64,000 nt of DNA, from assembly GCF_005234135.1 (NCBI RefSeq), contig NZ_CP039964.1:372001-436000 (forward strand), given 5' to 3'. The stretch comes from Pseudorhodobacter turbinis (GTDB lineage: Bacteria > Pseudomonadota > Alphaproteobacteria > Rhodobacterales > Rhodobacteraceae). The notes beneath the pieces were generated by a model. It was not told the DNA's origin. It searched no databases and saw nothing but the letters and a program-made list of their open reading frames with translations. This document shows positions 26,218 through 35,827 of this stretch, in pieces; the stretch's first letter is position 1, and every line of letters begins with the position of its first letter. The position numbers were made by a program, and so were the translations under genes.

Positions 26218-26957
26218 ATGCGGCCAGTCACGCGGACCAAACGGCCCGCAATCACGGCCTTGCGAAACGCCTGATAGACTTGCTTCCAGACGATCACATT
26301 GGCGGTGCCGGATTCGTCTTCCAGCGTCAGGAAAATCACACCCGATGCCGTTCCGGGACGTTGGCGTGTGATGACGAGGCCGGTGATGGTAGCGCGGCCT
26401 TTGGTATTGGCAAGGCGGTCATGGGGCAGGGACTCAGGCAGACGCGTGCGCAGCAGTTCCATCGGATGGGCGCGTAAAGACAGGCGCAGCGACAGGTAAT
26501 CCTCGATCACCTCTTGGCCCAAGGTCATCTGCGGCAAGGCAACATCGGGTTCAATGCCACCCTCACCATCATTGCCGAACAGCGGCAGGGGGGCTGGGGC
26601 TTTCAGTGCCTTGGCAGCCCACAGCGCATCGCGGCGGGTCAGGCCTAGGGCGGCAAAGGCGTCGGCCTCGGCCAGACGCTCCAACGTGTCTGGTTTGACT
26701 CCCGCACGGCTCCAAAGGCTTTCCACATCGGGGTAGCCATTGGCGCGGGCGGCGGTGATCCACGCGGCATCCTCGGCCCGCAAGCCTTTGATCTGGCGAA
26801 AGCCTAACCGCAGAGCCAAGGCGCCATCGGGACGGGGTTCGAGCGTGCAGTCCCAATCGGAGTGGTTGACCGAGATGGGGCGCACCTCGACCCCACGATC
26901 GCGCGCGTCGCGCACCAGCTGGGCGGGGGCGTAAAACCCCATCGGCTGGCTGTTTAG
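26218..26957 (-). pseudogene. dnaE2: Error-prone DNA polymerase (DnaE2/ImuC), internal remnant
   Basis: About 246 codons on the minus strand begin at LNSQPMGFYAPAQLVRDA, a highly conserved DnaE2 stretch, continue through VNHSDWDCTLE and LRLGFRQIKGL, and end in the OB-fold region (SGVIFLTLEDESGTANVIVW). DnaE2 is normally over 1000 aa. The 5' side is cut by the IS5 element at about 26961, and the 3' side stops at the IS3 element; beyond it the reading does not continue as DnaE2. The mutasome polymerase is therefore lost at this locus. Confidence 0.9.
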
Positions 26958-26960
26958 GCT

Positions 26961-27806
26961 CAGGACCCGTTAATTCGGTTGAGGTTGTCAGTTCGGCATG
27001 ATTCAAGCCCCCCAACTGCGGGGGGTTATATGAGCAATCTTTTCTGGCTTAACGAAGATCAAATGTCGCGGCTTCGGCCCTACTTTCCAAAGAGCCATGG
27101 TGTGCCACGCGTAGATGACCGGCGGGTGCTCAGTGGCATTATCTTCATCAATCGCAACGGCTTACGCTGGTGTGATGCACCCAAGGAGTACGGTCCGGCC
27201 AAGACGCTCTATAACCGTTGGAAACGGTGGAGCGATATGGGAGTATTTGCCCGGATCATGGAGGGTCTTGCCGCTGAAGCGCCTGACAACAAAACCATTT
27301 CAATCGACGCGACCTACCTCAAAGCCCACCGGACAGCGTCCAGCTTGTCGGTCAAAAAGGGGGGCGTGGACGCCTGATCGGGCGCACCAAAGGCGGTATG
27401 AACACAAAGCTGCATGCTGTGACTGACACGATGGGGCGACCAATTCGGTTCTTCATGACAGCCGGTCAGGTGAGCGATTACACTGGAGCAAGAGCTCTTG
27501 TGAGTGGCCTTCCAGCCGCCGACTGGCTGCTCGGGGATCGTGGCTATGATGCGGATTGGTTCCGTGAAGCCCTTGTGAATATGGGCATAACTCCTTGCAT
27601 CCCTGGCCGGAAGTCACGCGACAAAGTTATCAAGTACGACAAGCGTCGCTACAAAAGACGCAACCGGATTGAGATCATGTTTGGTCGTTTGAAAGACTGG
27701 AGGCGCGTGGCAACTCGCTACGATCGCTGCCCAAAGGTATTCCTGTCTGCCATCGCTCTCGCTGCAACCTTCATATTTTGGTTATGAGATGCCGTAACGG
27801 GGCCTG
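26961..27806 (+). mobile_element. IS5-family (IS427-like) element
   Basis: About 846 bp. CAGGACCCGTTA at the left matches the inverse of TAACGGGGCCTG at the right in 11 of 12 positions. The right end abuts an IS110 element in exactly the same way as the IS5 fragment at 14575. The exact ends are inferred from this symmetry. Confidence 0.7.
27030..27787 (+). CDS. IS5/IS427-like transposase, two frames with frameshift
   Basis: The first ORF (27030-27377) reads MSNLFWLNEDQMSRLRPYFP to KTISIDATYLKAH, with the first catalytic Asp. The second frame (to 27787) carries LLGDRGYDADWFRE and RRNRIEIMFGRLKDWRR with the other catalytic residues. The run AAAAAGGGGGG at 27354-27364 just before the first stop is a plausible slippage site, as is usual in this IS group. 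It appears functional. Confidence 0.88.
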
Positions 27807-27893
27807 CGTTGCACACTGCCTGTTACCGCTTGCAAGATCAGGGGCAATTTGTCGACCATCCCGTATTGGATCCACATGGAGGGCTACAGGATG

Positions 27894-28194
27894 AGACTGT
27901 TTGTTGGGTTGGATGTATCGCTGGCAAAGACCGCAATTTGCGTGATCAGCGAGCATGGCAAGATCGTGAAAGAAGCGCAGGTCGCCAGTGAACCTGAAGA
28001 ATTGGTGCGTTGGGCCCGCGAACAGGACGGCACTATTGCCGCCATTGGGCTCGAGGCTGGCCCATTGTCTCAATGGTTACATCGCGCAATGAGCGTTGCA
28101 GGGCTTGAAGTCGTCCTGATGGAAACCCGCCAGGTAAAAGGCGCCCTGAAGGCGATGCCAATCAAGACGGACCGGCGGGATGCCGAGGGCATTG
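27894..28194 (+). pseudogene. 5' fragment of IS110-family transposase (copy B type)
   Basis: The first 100 codons are identical to the gene at 14663, including Asp8, Glu55, Asp94 and Asp97. It is cut inside DAEGI by the IS407-like copy 2 at 28195. The shared sequence begins upstream at 27774, in the end of IS5. Confidence 0.92.
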
Positions 28195-29392
28195 GGTAAT
28201 CGCCCCCTTTTTAACGGGGTGCATCTGTAGAACTTACGCGGCCATTTTCAGTTTCATAGCGGGTGTGATGCCGCCGATGCCCATGTTCGGGCGGTCGTTG
28301 TTATATGTCCAGAGCCATTGTGTGGCCTGATCCTGAGCCTCCTCGATGCTTTCGATGATGTATTGATCCAGCCATTCATGCCGAACCGTCCGGTTGTAGC
28401 GCTCGACATAGGCGTTCTGCTGGGGCTGTCCGGGTTGGATGTGCTGGATCGTAACACTATGTTTCTCAGCCCATTTTCTCAGTGTTTCGCTGATATATTC
28501 CGGCCCATTGTCGACCCTGATCGTGCCCGGTTTTCCGCGCCATTCGATAATGCGATCAAGGCTGCGGATGACCCGTTCGGCAGGGAGCGAGAAATCAACC
28601 TCGATCCCCAGCCCTTCGCGGTTGAAGTCGTCCAACACATTCAAAAGCCGAAAAGCCCTGCCGTCGCCGAGGCGATCCGCCATGAAGTCCATGGACCAGG
28701 TCACATTCGGTCTGTTCGGGACCGCCAGAACGTCAGGCTTCTCCCGTTTCAGCCGCTTGCGCGGCTTGATGCGCAGGTTCAGTTCCAGCTCACAGTAGAT
28801 CCGGTAGACCCGCTTGTGGTTCCACGGATGCCCCTTCACGTTGCGCAAATGCAGGAAACACAGGCCAAATCCCCAAGTCTTGCGCGCATCCGTCAGCCCT
28901 GTCAGCAGATCGGCGATCACCTCGTTCTCGTCTTTCAGCTTCGGGCTGTAACGATAGCAGGTCTCGCTGACCTCGAAGGCCCGGCACGCCAGCGCGATGC
29001 TGACGCCCCGTCGCTCTACCGCCGTTTCGGCCATCTCGCGGCGCTGAGATGGCCCCGTTACTTTTTTCCGAGGGCTTCCTTCAATAAGTCCGCCTGCATG
29101 CTCAGATCTGCATACATCCGCTTCAGCCTGCGGTTCTCTTCCTCCATGGCTTTCATCTGGCTGACCATGGATGCATCCATGCCACCATACTTCGCACGCC
29201 ATTTGTAAAACGACGCATTGCTCATGCCATGTTCACGGCAAAGCTCGGCCACCGGCACACCACCTTCGGCTTGGCGCAGGATCGCAAGGATCTGGGGTTC
29301 GCTATATCTGGTCATTTTCATTCAAAATCTCCTCGTTCATCTTGCCGAGAAAATTCTACTTCCGCAGCCCCTTACTTTCGGGGGGGATTACC
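28195..29392 (-). mobile_element. IS3-family (IS407-like) element, copy 2
   Basis: 1198 bp at a constant offset of 18783 from copy 1. The left flank is ATTG and the right flank CTTT, so there is no target duplication. The left side truncates an IS110 gene whose remainder is not on the right, which points to an IS-mediated deletion or inversion. Confidence 0.9.
28234..29321 (-). CDS. IS3-family transposase OrfAB (-1 frameshift), copy 2
   Basis: OrfA 29058-29321 and OrfB in the -1 frame are identical to copy 1, with the AAAAAAG slippery heptamer kept. It is presumably active. Confidence 0.93.
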
Positions 29393-29722
29393 CTTTTTGT
29401 GAATGATCTGTTTTGATCTGCGCAGATTGGCGCACAAGTTCACTCTAAGAATCATACAGATCAATGCTCTTAGAGTGGAATAGGATTGCATCAGGATAAG
29501 GGACGCTGGTGAATTACGATGTCCGCAAAGAAACAGTTCGCGCTGTAGGTGGATTCTATTTCTATTGCATCAACAACCCGCTTCCCTACGCGTTTTTGTA
29601 AGTATCTAAAAAGAAAAAGAGAAAAAAATAAATCGGGAATTTTACACAATTCTCCGTCGTTCTTCTGGCTCTAATTCCAAAACTAGCGCAGATAGACGGT
29701 GGATCAGTTCTTGAGGACCAGT
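29393..29722 (+). promoter_or_regulatory. Leader region of the repeat protein with a 10-bp dyad
   Basis: CACTCTAAGA (29441-29450) and TCTTAGAGTG (29468-29477) form a perfect inverted repeat with a 17-base spacer. An A-rich stretch follows at 29608-29632. No gene is recognised here. The dyad may be an operator or an RNA hairpin for the adhesin gene 245 bases downstream, or part of the older locus. Confidence 0.35.
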
Positions 29723-31750
29723 ATGCCCATTGTTAACCTGCCCAACGCAATTTCTTACTCTCTGAGCGGCGAAGATGCGGCAATATTCCAAATAAATGCG
29801 GCGACCGGCGAGGTCAGTTATCAAAACTGGTTCACCCCGTCTTACGCTGAGGTTTGGGACCTTGACCGAGACCATATTTACGAAATCTCGGTCATTGGAT
29901 CAAATGGCGCGGGGGTCGAAGTTGGCCGAGCAGGGCTTGAGCTTGTGGTGTCGGAAACAGATGCTGTCTGGCGAACTATCGACGGAGGTGGCGCAATTGC
30001 CCCGATCAATCCAAGTAGTGCAATTACCTATACGCTGGCTGGTGAAGATGCCGCGATTTTCCAGATAGACGCGGCAACCGGTGAGGTTAGCTATCAAAAT
30101 TGGTTCATCCCGTCTTACGCTGAGGTTTGGGACTTTGACCGAGACCATATTTACGAAATCTCGGTCATCGAAACAGATGGTACAGGTGCTGAGGTTAGCC
30201 GCACAGGTCTTGAACTCGTTGTGTCGGAGGCTGATGCTATTTGGCGGGCGGCAGAGGGAACGAATCCGGTAGGCCCCGTCGATCCAAGTAGTGCAATTAC
30301 CTACACACTGGCTGGCGAAGATGCCGCGATTTTCCAGATAGACGCGGCAACCGGTGAGGTCAGCTATCAAAATTGGTTCACCCCGTCTTACGCTGAGGTT
30401 TGGGACCTTGACCGAGACCATATTTACGAAATCTCGGTCATTGGCGCTGACAGCACAGGTGTCGAAGTCAGTCGCGCAGAGCTTGAGCTTTTTGTGTCTG
30501 AAACGGATGCTGTTTGGCGGACGGTCGACGGCAGTGACCCCGTTGATTCTATCGGCCCGAGTGATGCAATTACCTACACGCTGGCTGGCGAAGATGCCGC
30601 GATTTTCCAGATAGACGCGGCAACCGGTGAGGTCAGCTATCAAAACTGGTTCACCCCGTCTTACGCTGAGGTCTGGGACTATGACCGAGACCATATTTAC
30701 GAAATCTCAGTCATCGGCTCTGATAGCGCAGGTGTCGAAGTAAGCCGCTCAGAACATGAGCTTGTTGTGTCTGAAACGGATGCTGTTTGGCAAACAATAA
30801 GTGGTGTCGATCCGGTAGACCCGGTTGATACCGCAGAGCCGGTCGTGCCCGTCATTGAGATCGTAAGACTGGACACGGACCCAAGTGAAACGGTTTACGG
30901 TATCCGCGATGATACCTCTTCGCGTGGCGTGGATTTGGCTGGCGCGCTGATTGTTGCAACTTACGCTGACGGCTCTGTCGAGAACCTCACTTGGGAAGCT
31001 TTCGATGCCTACACCCTCGGTGGCGCAAGAGGCATCGACATCACTATGGATTATGGGTGGAGCCAACATGAATTGACGGTGACCAAGAATTTGGCGTCCC
31101 TTCAAATTAATCTCACATCAGCCAGTTCAGTATTCGATACGACGGACACGCTTGATGATAATCCCCTCGGAGGCTCCACGCCGGGTTCCAGTTTTGGCTA
31201 TGAGTTTAAGTTCTTGGGCTACTATGAAGATATGGGCGGTGCCGTCACCGTCACATACTCGGGTATTGTCAATCTGGTTGGAAGTCCTGCGGAAGGGGAT
31301 CTCTATACGACCATGTTGGTGGATTTTTCAGCCCTTTCAGGCGGGGGCATCCTTGGTGATGTGACTTGGAACACTGATATCGATACCATGAGGTACCACG
31401 GCGACTTGGTGCAGACGGGTACATCCGACGCACAGGCGGGCAATGATGCCATCGCAGGTGCCGTAGCCGAGGACTTTCTGCACGGATCAAGCGGGGCGGA
31501 CATACTCATCGGGATGGCCGACAGTGATATTCTAAGCGGTGTGGTTGACGCTGATGAATTCGTATTTGCGGATGGCCCGGGCGAGGATTTGATTGTAGAT
31601 CTCGATATCGTGGGCGGAGATTCCCTGTATTTTCAAGCCTTCGGTTTCGCTGAAGCTAATGGCATTCTGGACGTAGCTATGGATGTTGGCCCGGATGCTC
31701 TTATCCAGTTGAATTTAGACGCCAGCTTGTTGCACATGATGGATGCATAG
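29723..31750 (+). CDS. Secreted repeat protein with RTX-like C-terminus
   Basis: 675 aa from ATG 29723, which follows TTGAGGA; a GTG at 29699 is in frame. Four 91-residue cadherin-like units (first ~370 residues) share GEDAAIFQIDAATGEVSYQ, NWFTPSYAEVWD and DRDHIYEISVIG. A unique middle domain follows. The C-terminal ~120 residues carry degenerate RTX nonapeptides (AGNDAIAG, HGSSGADILIG) and a hydrophobic-acidic tail with no N-terminal signal peptide. This fits type I secretion and a calcium-binding adhesin or matrix role. The RTX motifs are poorly kept (GMADSDILSG), so calcium binding may be weak. No secretion genes are in the window. Confidence 0.8.
   Translation: MPIVNLPNAISYSLSGEDAAIFQINAATGEVSYQNWFTPSYAEVWDLDRDHIYEISVIGSNGAGVEVGRAGLELVVSETDAVWRTIDGGGAIAPINPSSAITYTLAGEDAAIFQIDAATGEVSYQNWFIPSYAEVWDFDRDHIYEISVIETDGTGAEVSRTGLELVVSEADAIWRAAEGTNPVGPVDPSSAITYTLAGEDAAIFQIDAATGEVSYQNWFTPSYAEVWDLDRDHIYEISVIGADSTGVEVSRAELELFVSETDAVWRTVDGSDPVDSIGPSDAITYTLAGEDAAIFQIDAATGEVSYQNWFTPSYAEVWDYDRDHIYEISVIGSDSAGVEVSRSEHELVVSETDAVWQTISGVDPVDPVDTAEPVVPVIEIVRLDTDPSETVYGIRDDTSSRGVDLAGALIVATYADGSVENLTWEAFDAYTLGGARGIDITMDYGWSQHELTVTKNLASLQINLTSASSVFDTTDTLDDNPLGGSTPGSSFGYEFKFLGYYEDMGGAVTVTYSGIVNLVGSPAEGDLYTTMLVDFSALSGGGILGDVTWNTDIDTMRYHGDLVQTGTSDAQAGNDAIAGAVAEDFLHGSSGADILIGMADSDILSGVVDADEFVFADGPGEDLIVDLDIVGGDSLYFQAFGFAEANGILDVAMDVGPDALIQLNLDASLLHMMDA
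29747..30838 (+). repeat. Four tandem 273-bp coding repeats
   Basis: Equivalent codons start at 29747, 30020, 30293 and 30566, a period of exactly 273 bp (91 codons). Units 2 to 4 are nearly identical in the first 150 bp and more variable in the linker. Such arrays expand or contract by recombination. Confidence 0.9.
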
Positions 31751-31893
31751 ACGGTGATGCAAGGGCTTAGAAGTTGGACCTGTCGCGATGTGATGCGGCT
31801 CCTTTGATATCAGTGCGTCCCCCCACTGCGGCAGAGTGAATCAGGCTATCTTTTGCAGAGGTATTGAGGTGCAGGAAACGATAGCCATTCCCC
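31751..31893. other. Junction between repeat-protein gene and IS66 remnant
   Basis: No gene. The second half probably belongs to the IS66 element, upstream of its tnpC start. Confidence 0.4.
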
Positions 31894-32256
31894 ATGTCCA
31901 AACCTGCAGATCTCCCCAATGATGTTGAGACCCTGAAGGCGCTTCTTGTCGCATCAGAGGATCGCAATCTGCGCAAGCAGGATCGTATTGATCAGTTGGA
32001 GAAACTGGTCGCTGACTTCAAACGCGCCCTGTTTGGCGCAAGGTCCGAAAAGGCCGATCCTGGCCGAATATCAAAGGCAGGAGATCGAGATGTTCGTGCA
32101 ACTCTTTATGCTGCGGCCAACGCATTGCTCATGCGAACGATGGCCGAGGCCACGAAAGGCTGGCGCGAAGTTGCCCGCGGTCTTGGCGCGCCAGAGCGAG
32201 AGATCAATGAGATGGCATCAGCGTTTGAGCACGAGGAGGCCGACAAGGTCTGGTAG
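31894..32256 (+). pseudogene. Chimeric ORF: IS66 TnpC start + IS110 piece + HipA C-terminus
   Basis: One open frame of 120 codons joins three unrelated sources. Codons 1-53 (DVETLKALLVASEDR, then LEKLVADFKRALFGARSEK) are the N-terminus of an IS66 TnpC. The next ~31 codons (GRISKAGDRDVRATLYAAAN) match the C-terminal domain of the IS110 transposase at 6634. The last ~38 codons (EATKGWREVARGL to the stop) are the end of HipA, in frame. The IS110-HipA join sits on a shared TGGCCG, and the IS66-IS110 join on a shared ATCC, suggesting microhomology. It has its natural IS66 start codon, so it could be translated. Confidence 0.85.
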
Positions 32257-32357
32257 TGGCGATGCCTCCCTTCCGCGTGATCAAGACCATCATGGATAGC
32301 CCATGTTGGAGGACAAAGATATGTTTGGCGCTTTAGGTATCCTGCATGTTTAGGTAA
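32142..32357 (+). repeat. Second copy of the hipA 3'-end segment
   Basis: 216 bp matching 12949-13164 with a few substitutions (for example GCCCCCC against GCCTCCC after the stop). It indicates that a second, diverged hipA or its flanking region once stood here. Confidence 0.85.
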
Positions 32358-32388
32358 TGTCACCTTGAGACGTGCGACCAGTGTCATG

Positions 32389-33263
32389 CGGCAATCCTTT
32401 TCAATTCAGTGGCGGCCTTCCAATGCCAAGGCAGCAATTCATGCACGCGCGAGATCGGGATATCCGGCAGACGGGCGGCCGCCGTCCAGCACATGACGTT
32501 CGATCAGCGCCAGCGCGACACAGGCATGACCAATCAGATCAGCCAGAGTGGACAGGCTGAGGTCGATACCTTCTCGTGCAATCCGCTCGGATTGTCTGTT
32601 CAGCGGCTGGTGCTGTCCGTATTTATCAAAGGCGATCATGGCGATCAGTTGCGGTCCTGCCCATCCACGCGGGATCGCATGGAACGGGGCGGGTGGCTGG
32701 CTGATCTTCTCGGAGGCCCGGCAGGTGAACTTCTCACGGACCGTTTGGATCACCTTCCACTGACGCGGGATCACTTCCAGCGTCTCGGTGACATCCTCGC
32801 CCATCTTCACGATGCGGTCCGAACCACAGCAGGTGCAGTTGGTTGGAGCTTCAATCACCACACGTTCGCGAGGCAGCCTCCCACGGTTTGCAGGCAAACC
32901 GCTGCCGGGCGATGGATGGTCGGGAAAGGGTTTGCGAACAGACTTGCGCCGCGTGAAGGCGCGCACGATGCTGGTCTTGTCTGTAGCAGCGTCAGCCACC
33001 AGCGCATCCTCTGGGGCGGCGGCTTCCAATTCCTCAAGCTGCAATTCCAGCTGATCGATTAGTCGCGCACGCCGCTCGGAAGAGATGCCGTATTTGTCGC
33101 GGCGCAGCTTGGCGACTTCCAGCTTTAACTCCTGGATCATTGCCTCCGTGCAGGATGCCAGGGCGCGGGCCTGGGCCAATTCGGCTTCCGCAGCTTGCGC
33201 ACGGGCGGTCTGCGCGGCAAGCGCGGCGCTCAATTCGGCGATTTGCAATGCGGCATTTGACAT
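32389..33263 (-). pseudogene. IS66-family TnpC with internal deletion
   Basis: The N-terminal half is good TnpC: a coiled coil (ALAAQTARAQAAEAELAQAR), the zinc-finger CTCCGSDRIVKMGEDV and the start of the DDE domain (WAGPQLIAMIAFDKYGQHQP). After about residue 255 the sequence jumps, out of frame, to the typical IS66 C-terminus (RLPDIPISRVHELLPWHW, then KRIAA and stop). About 230 residues including catalytic ones are missing. It is not functional. Confidence 0.88.
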
Positions 33264-33384
33264 GGCAGATGTCTACCATAAACACGACGAAAGTCCAATA
33301 AAAACAGGTGTTTCTCTGCAAATTATCCAGCCGTTTTAGGCCTTTGTGTCCAGCGTGGATTTCTCCAGTCGATCCCTTCCAGGA
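33264..33384. other. IS66 end / spacer
   Basis: Non-coding sequence between the IS66 start codon and the IS256 fragment. It probably includes part of the IS66 upstream region. Confidence 0.35.
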
Positions 33385-33640
33385 GATGCTCTGCCAATGT
33401 TGGGCGGGGAAGTCATAAAAAGCCAACAGCTCGTCACGATCCCGCATCAGGCATTCGGTGGCCTTTGGGTATTTTGCGTCGAAAGCTTCAATGAATAAAT
33501 CGAATGATGCATGCGCATCCTCACGGGTTTCCGCCTGCCAAATGTCATGTAGCATCTTTCGGGCCTTGGGCTGGGTCCGCTTGGGCAGGTAGTTCAGCAC
33601 ATTGGCGGACTTGTGAACCCAGCAGCGTTGCTGACGGGTG
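33385..33640 (-). pseudogene. IS256-family transposase fragment 1
   Basis: The minus strand reads QRCWVHKSANVLNYLPKR, then LLAFYDFPAQHWQSI, characteristic of the IS256 (mutator) transposase centre. It is identical but for one base to 57062-57317, and the N-terminal break after ACGGGTG is at the same base in both remnants. Confidence 0.88.
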
Positions 33641-33734
33641 GAGGCCTATGCCTCCGACAAGACGGATGATGGTCGTGCTCGGCTCGTGCGCCACGGTCAC
33701 CAGCCTGAACGCGAGATTGTGACTGGGGTCGCCC

Positions 33735-33828
33735 CGTTCCGCAAATCCGAATGGGTGGTTTATGCCAAACCGCCCTTTGGTGGTCCTGGGGCCGTGCTGG
33801 CCTACCTGAGCCGCTACACCCAATCACT
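33735..33828 (+). pseudogene. IS91-family transposase fragment
   Basis: The short plus-strand reading EWVVYAKPPFGGPGAVLAYL, then SRYT, is a conserved IS91/ISCR transposase stretch. It stops being similar at 33829, where an IS6 fragment begins. Confidence 0.65.
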
Positions 33829-34116
33829 GTGCCACGCGTCCTCGTGACAGACAAACTGCGCAGTTATGGCGTGGCCGTCCGTGACCTTTGCCCAAGCGTC
33901 GATCATCGTTCCCACAAGGGGTTGAACAACCGATCTGAGGCGTCGAATCGACACACACGACGAAGAGAAAAGATCATGGGTCGCTTCAAATCCCCACACC
34001 AGGCGCAGTGTTTTCTATCCGTCCACGATCAGACTGCCACCATCTTTCGTCCAAAGCGCCACCGCTTTTCCGCAGCATCCTACCGCCAATTTCGGGCTGA
34101 CGCGTTCAGCCTGTAG
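33829..34116 (+). pseudogene. IS6-family transposase C-terminal fragment
   Basis: The frame VPRVLVTDKLRSYGVAVRDL, then HKGLNNRSEASNRHTRRREK and FKSPHQAQCFLSVHD, is the C-terminal half of IS6/IS240 transposases with the second catalytic Asp and the final Glu. A TAG replaces a Trp codon near the end, after AFSL. The N-terminus is missing. Confidence 0.85.
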
Positions 34117-34278
34117 AACAACTATGCGGCCGAAATTGCCGCCTGCTCGGGACGCGGATCTTGGTCACGGCGCGACATAACAACCTGACAAAGCCGACAA
34201 CAGAATTGACCACATCATAACGCTGCAAACATAATGACTGGGCGGGTCAGTTCTCAGTGACAATTAACAGTCAGACCC

Positions 34279-35808
34279 CTATCCCATGCATAACTCAGGC
34301 ATGCCCTCGATCTCATCCAAAGGCCAGATCGGACGACGCACCTTGGCGTAGTCGCGGCTGACGTAATCGGGTGAGGCCAATGCGCCGCAATCACAGACGA
34401 TGACTTCTGCCGAAATCGGCTCAAAAGCAGCGCGGAAATGTTGTTGCGATTTCAAACCCAAGACCGAAAGTGTTTCCGGTGTAATGCCAAACGCCTTAAA
34501 CTGTTGCAGATCATAGGCCTGCCCGCGTTCTGTCACGATCAGAATGTCGATGCCGTTCACCCGAAACACGGCGGTCTGTCCGAAACGGAAGGTGATACCG
34601 CCGATCACTGGCCCATCTCCTACTAAAATCCCGTCCTGTGACAGGTGGCGGATCTCGCCGGTCAGCATCAGCGGACCACCCCCATAACGCGGATCATTCT
34701 TGCCGCCGACCGCCAGCGTCACGGTTTCACCAACCGCAGCACCATTCAGCGCCGCGGCCGCATCGGCGTCGATCATCGGGCCGAAGGCGGCATTGCTCAG
34801 CCCCATATCCAACATTCCGGCCAACAAATTCGTCGCATCACCATAGGCGCCCGCACCTGGGTTATCGGAAAAATCGGAAATCACCAAAGGGCCGGGGCCG
34901 GCTGGTTTGAAATCGCGGATGAACGCGACAGTTTGCGGCACCGATAAGAAGTTGTTCACACAGGATTCGCGGTCATTCCACATGGACTGACCAAGTTTTT
35001 GTGCGATTTCGGCGGCGCGGGTTGCAGCGCCCGCCACATGGCAGTTATAGCTTACAAGGACAGACGGTCCTGCCTCCAGAATATCTGCATCGGCAAAACC
35101 CGAATTGACCGATACGGCTAAAATGCCTGGCTCTGTTTCAAAGGCGATAGCCCTAGAGTAATATGCCATGGTGGGCGCTACATCCGACCGGCCGCCATTG
35201 GCCTCATCCAACATTGGCAGTTTCAGGCGTAGCGTGCGCCCTTTGACGCGGCCAGCCATCATCTCTTTCAACAAACTGGCGGCATGGGCAGCGGTTTCGA
35301 CATGATCGACATGCGGATAAGTCTTGTAAGACACCGCCACATTGGCAGCTGCAGCCATTTCCGGCGTGGTGTTGGAGTGCAGATCCAATGTAATTGCAAT
35401 CGGCAGATCGGGACCGACGATCTTGCGCAGGCGTGTCAGAAGCTCGCCTTCCGGATCTTCGAACCCCTCGGCCCCCATCGCGCCATGCATGGCTAGCAAG
35501 ATGCCATTGATGTCATGCTTATGGGCCTCGGCGGCATCGGTGATAATACGGGCCAATTCTTCGAAAGCCTCACGAGTGACAATCGGGCCAGGAGTCGCGG
35601 TTGCCGACAGCGCATGTGTCACACGCCACCCCTCAGCGTCGGCTATGTCCAGAAACCCCTTCAGTTCCGAGCGTCCCAAGCGACGCTTCGCAATCGCCGC
35701 ATCGCCGGTTTCGAGGATCTCGACGCGGTATTCTTCTAGGCCGGTACGGCCCTTATTGAAGGTACTGCATTCTTGGATCAGCTCAGCAGTCAGAATGTGA
35801 AAGGTCAT
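34279..35808 (-). CDS. M81-family metallopeptidase (MlrC-like)
   Basis: 509 aa from ATG 35808 (MTFHILTAELIQECSTFNKG); the longer frame is not coding. The N-terminal DUF1485/M81 domain has the likely zinc ligands in AITLDLHSNTTPEM (Asp-x-His) and TYPHVDHVETA (His), with a C-terminal MlrC domain (PGAGAYGDATNLLAGML). MlrC of microcystin degraders hydrolyses linear peptides containing D- and unusual amino acids. As the last gene of a dipeptide ABC operon, it probably cleaves the imported peptide in the cytoplasm. No signal peptide is seen. Confidence 0.9.
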   Translation of the reverse strand: MTFHILTAELIQECSTFNKGRTGLEEYRVEILETGDAAIAKRRLGRSELKGFLDIADAEGWRVTHALSATATPGPIVTREAFEELARIITDAAEAHKHDINGILLAMHGAMGAEGFEDPEGELLTRLRKIVGPDLPIAITLDLHSNTTPEMAAAANVAVSYKTYPHVDHVETAAHAASLLKEMMAGRVKGRTLRLKLPMLDEANGGRSDVAPTMAYYSRAIAFETEPGILAVSVNSGFADADILEAGPSVLVSYNCHVAGAATRAAEIAQKLGQSMWNDRESCVNNFLSVPQTVAFIRDFKPAGPGPLVISDFSDNPGAGAYGDATNLLAGMLDMGLSNAAFGPMIDADAAAALNGAAVGETVTLAVGGKNDPRYGGGPLMLTGEIRHLSQDGILVGDGPVIGGITFRFGQTAVFRVNGIDILIVTERGQAYDLQQFKAFGITPETLSVLGLKSQQHFRAAFEPISAEVIVCDCGALASPDYVSRDYAKVRRPIWPLDEIEGMPELCMG

Positions 35809-35827
35809 AAAATGGTCTCGCTCTGGC

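Noticed and set aside
29747..30838. Regular tandem repeats as a possible CRISPR array
   Set aside because: Period of 273 bp, no short direct repeat with unique spacers, and a continuous coding frame with protein repeats.
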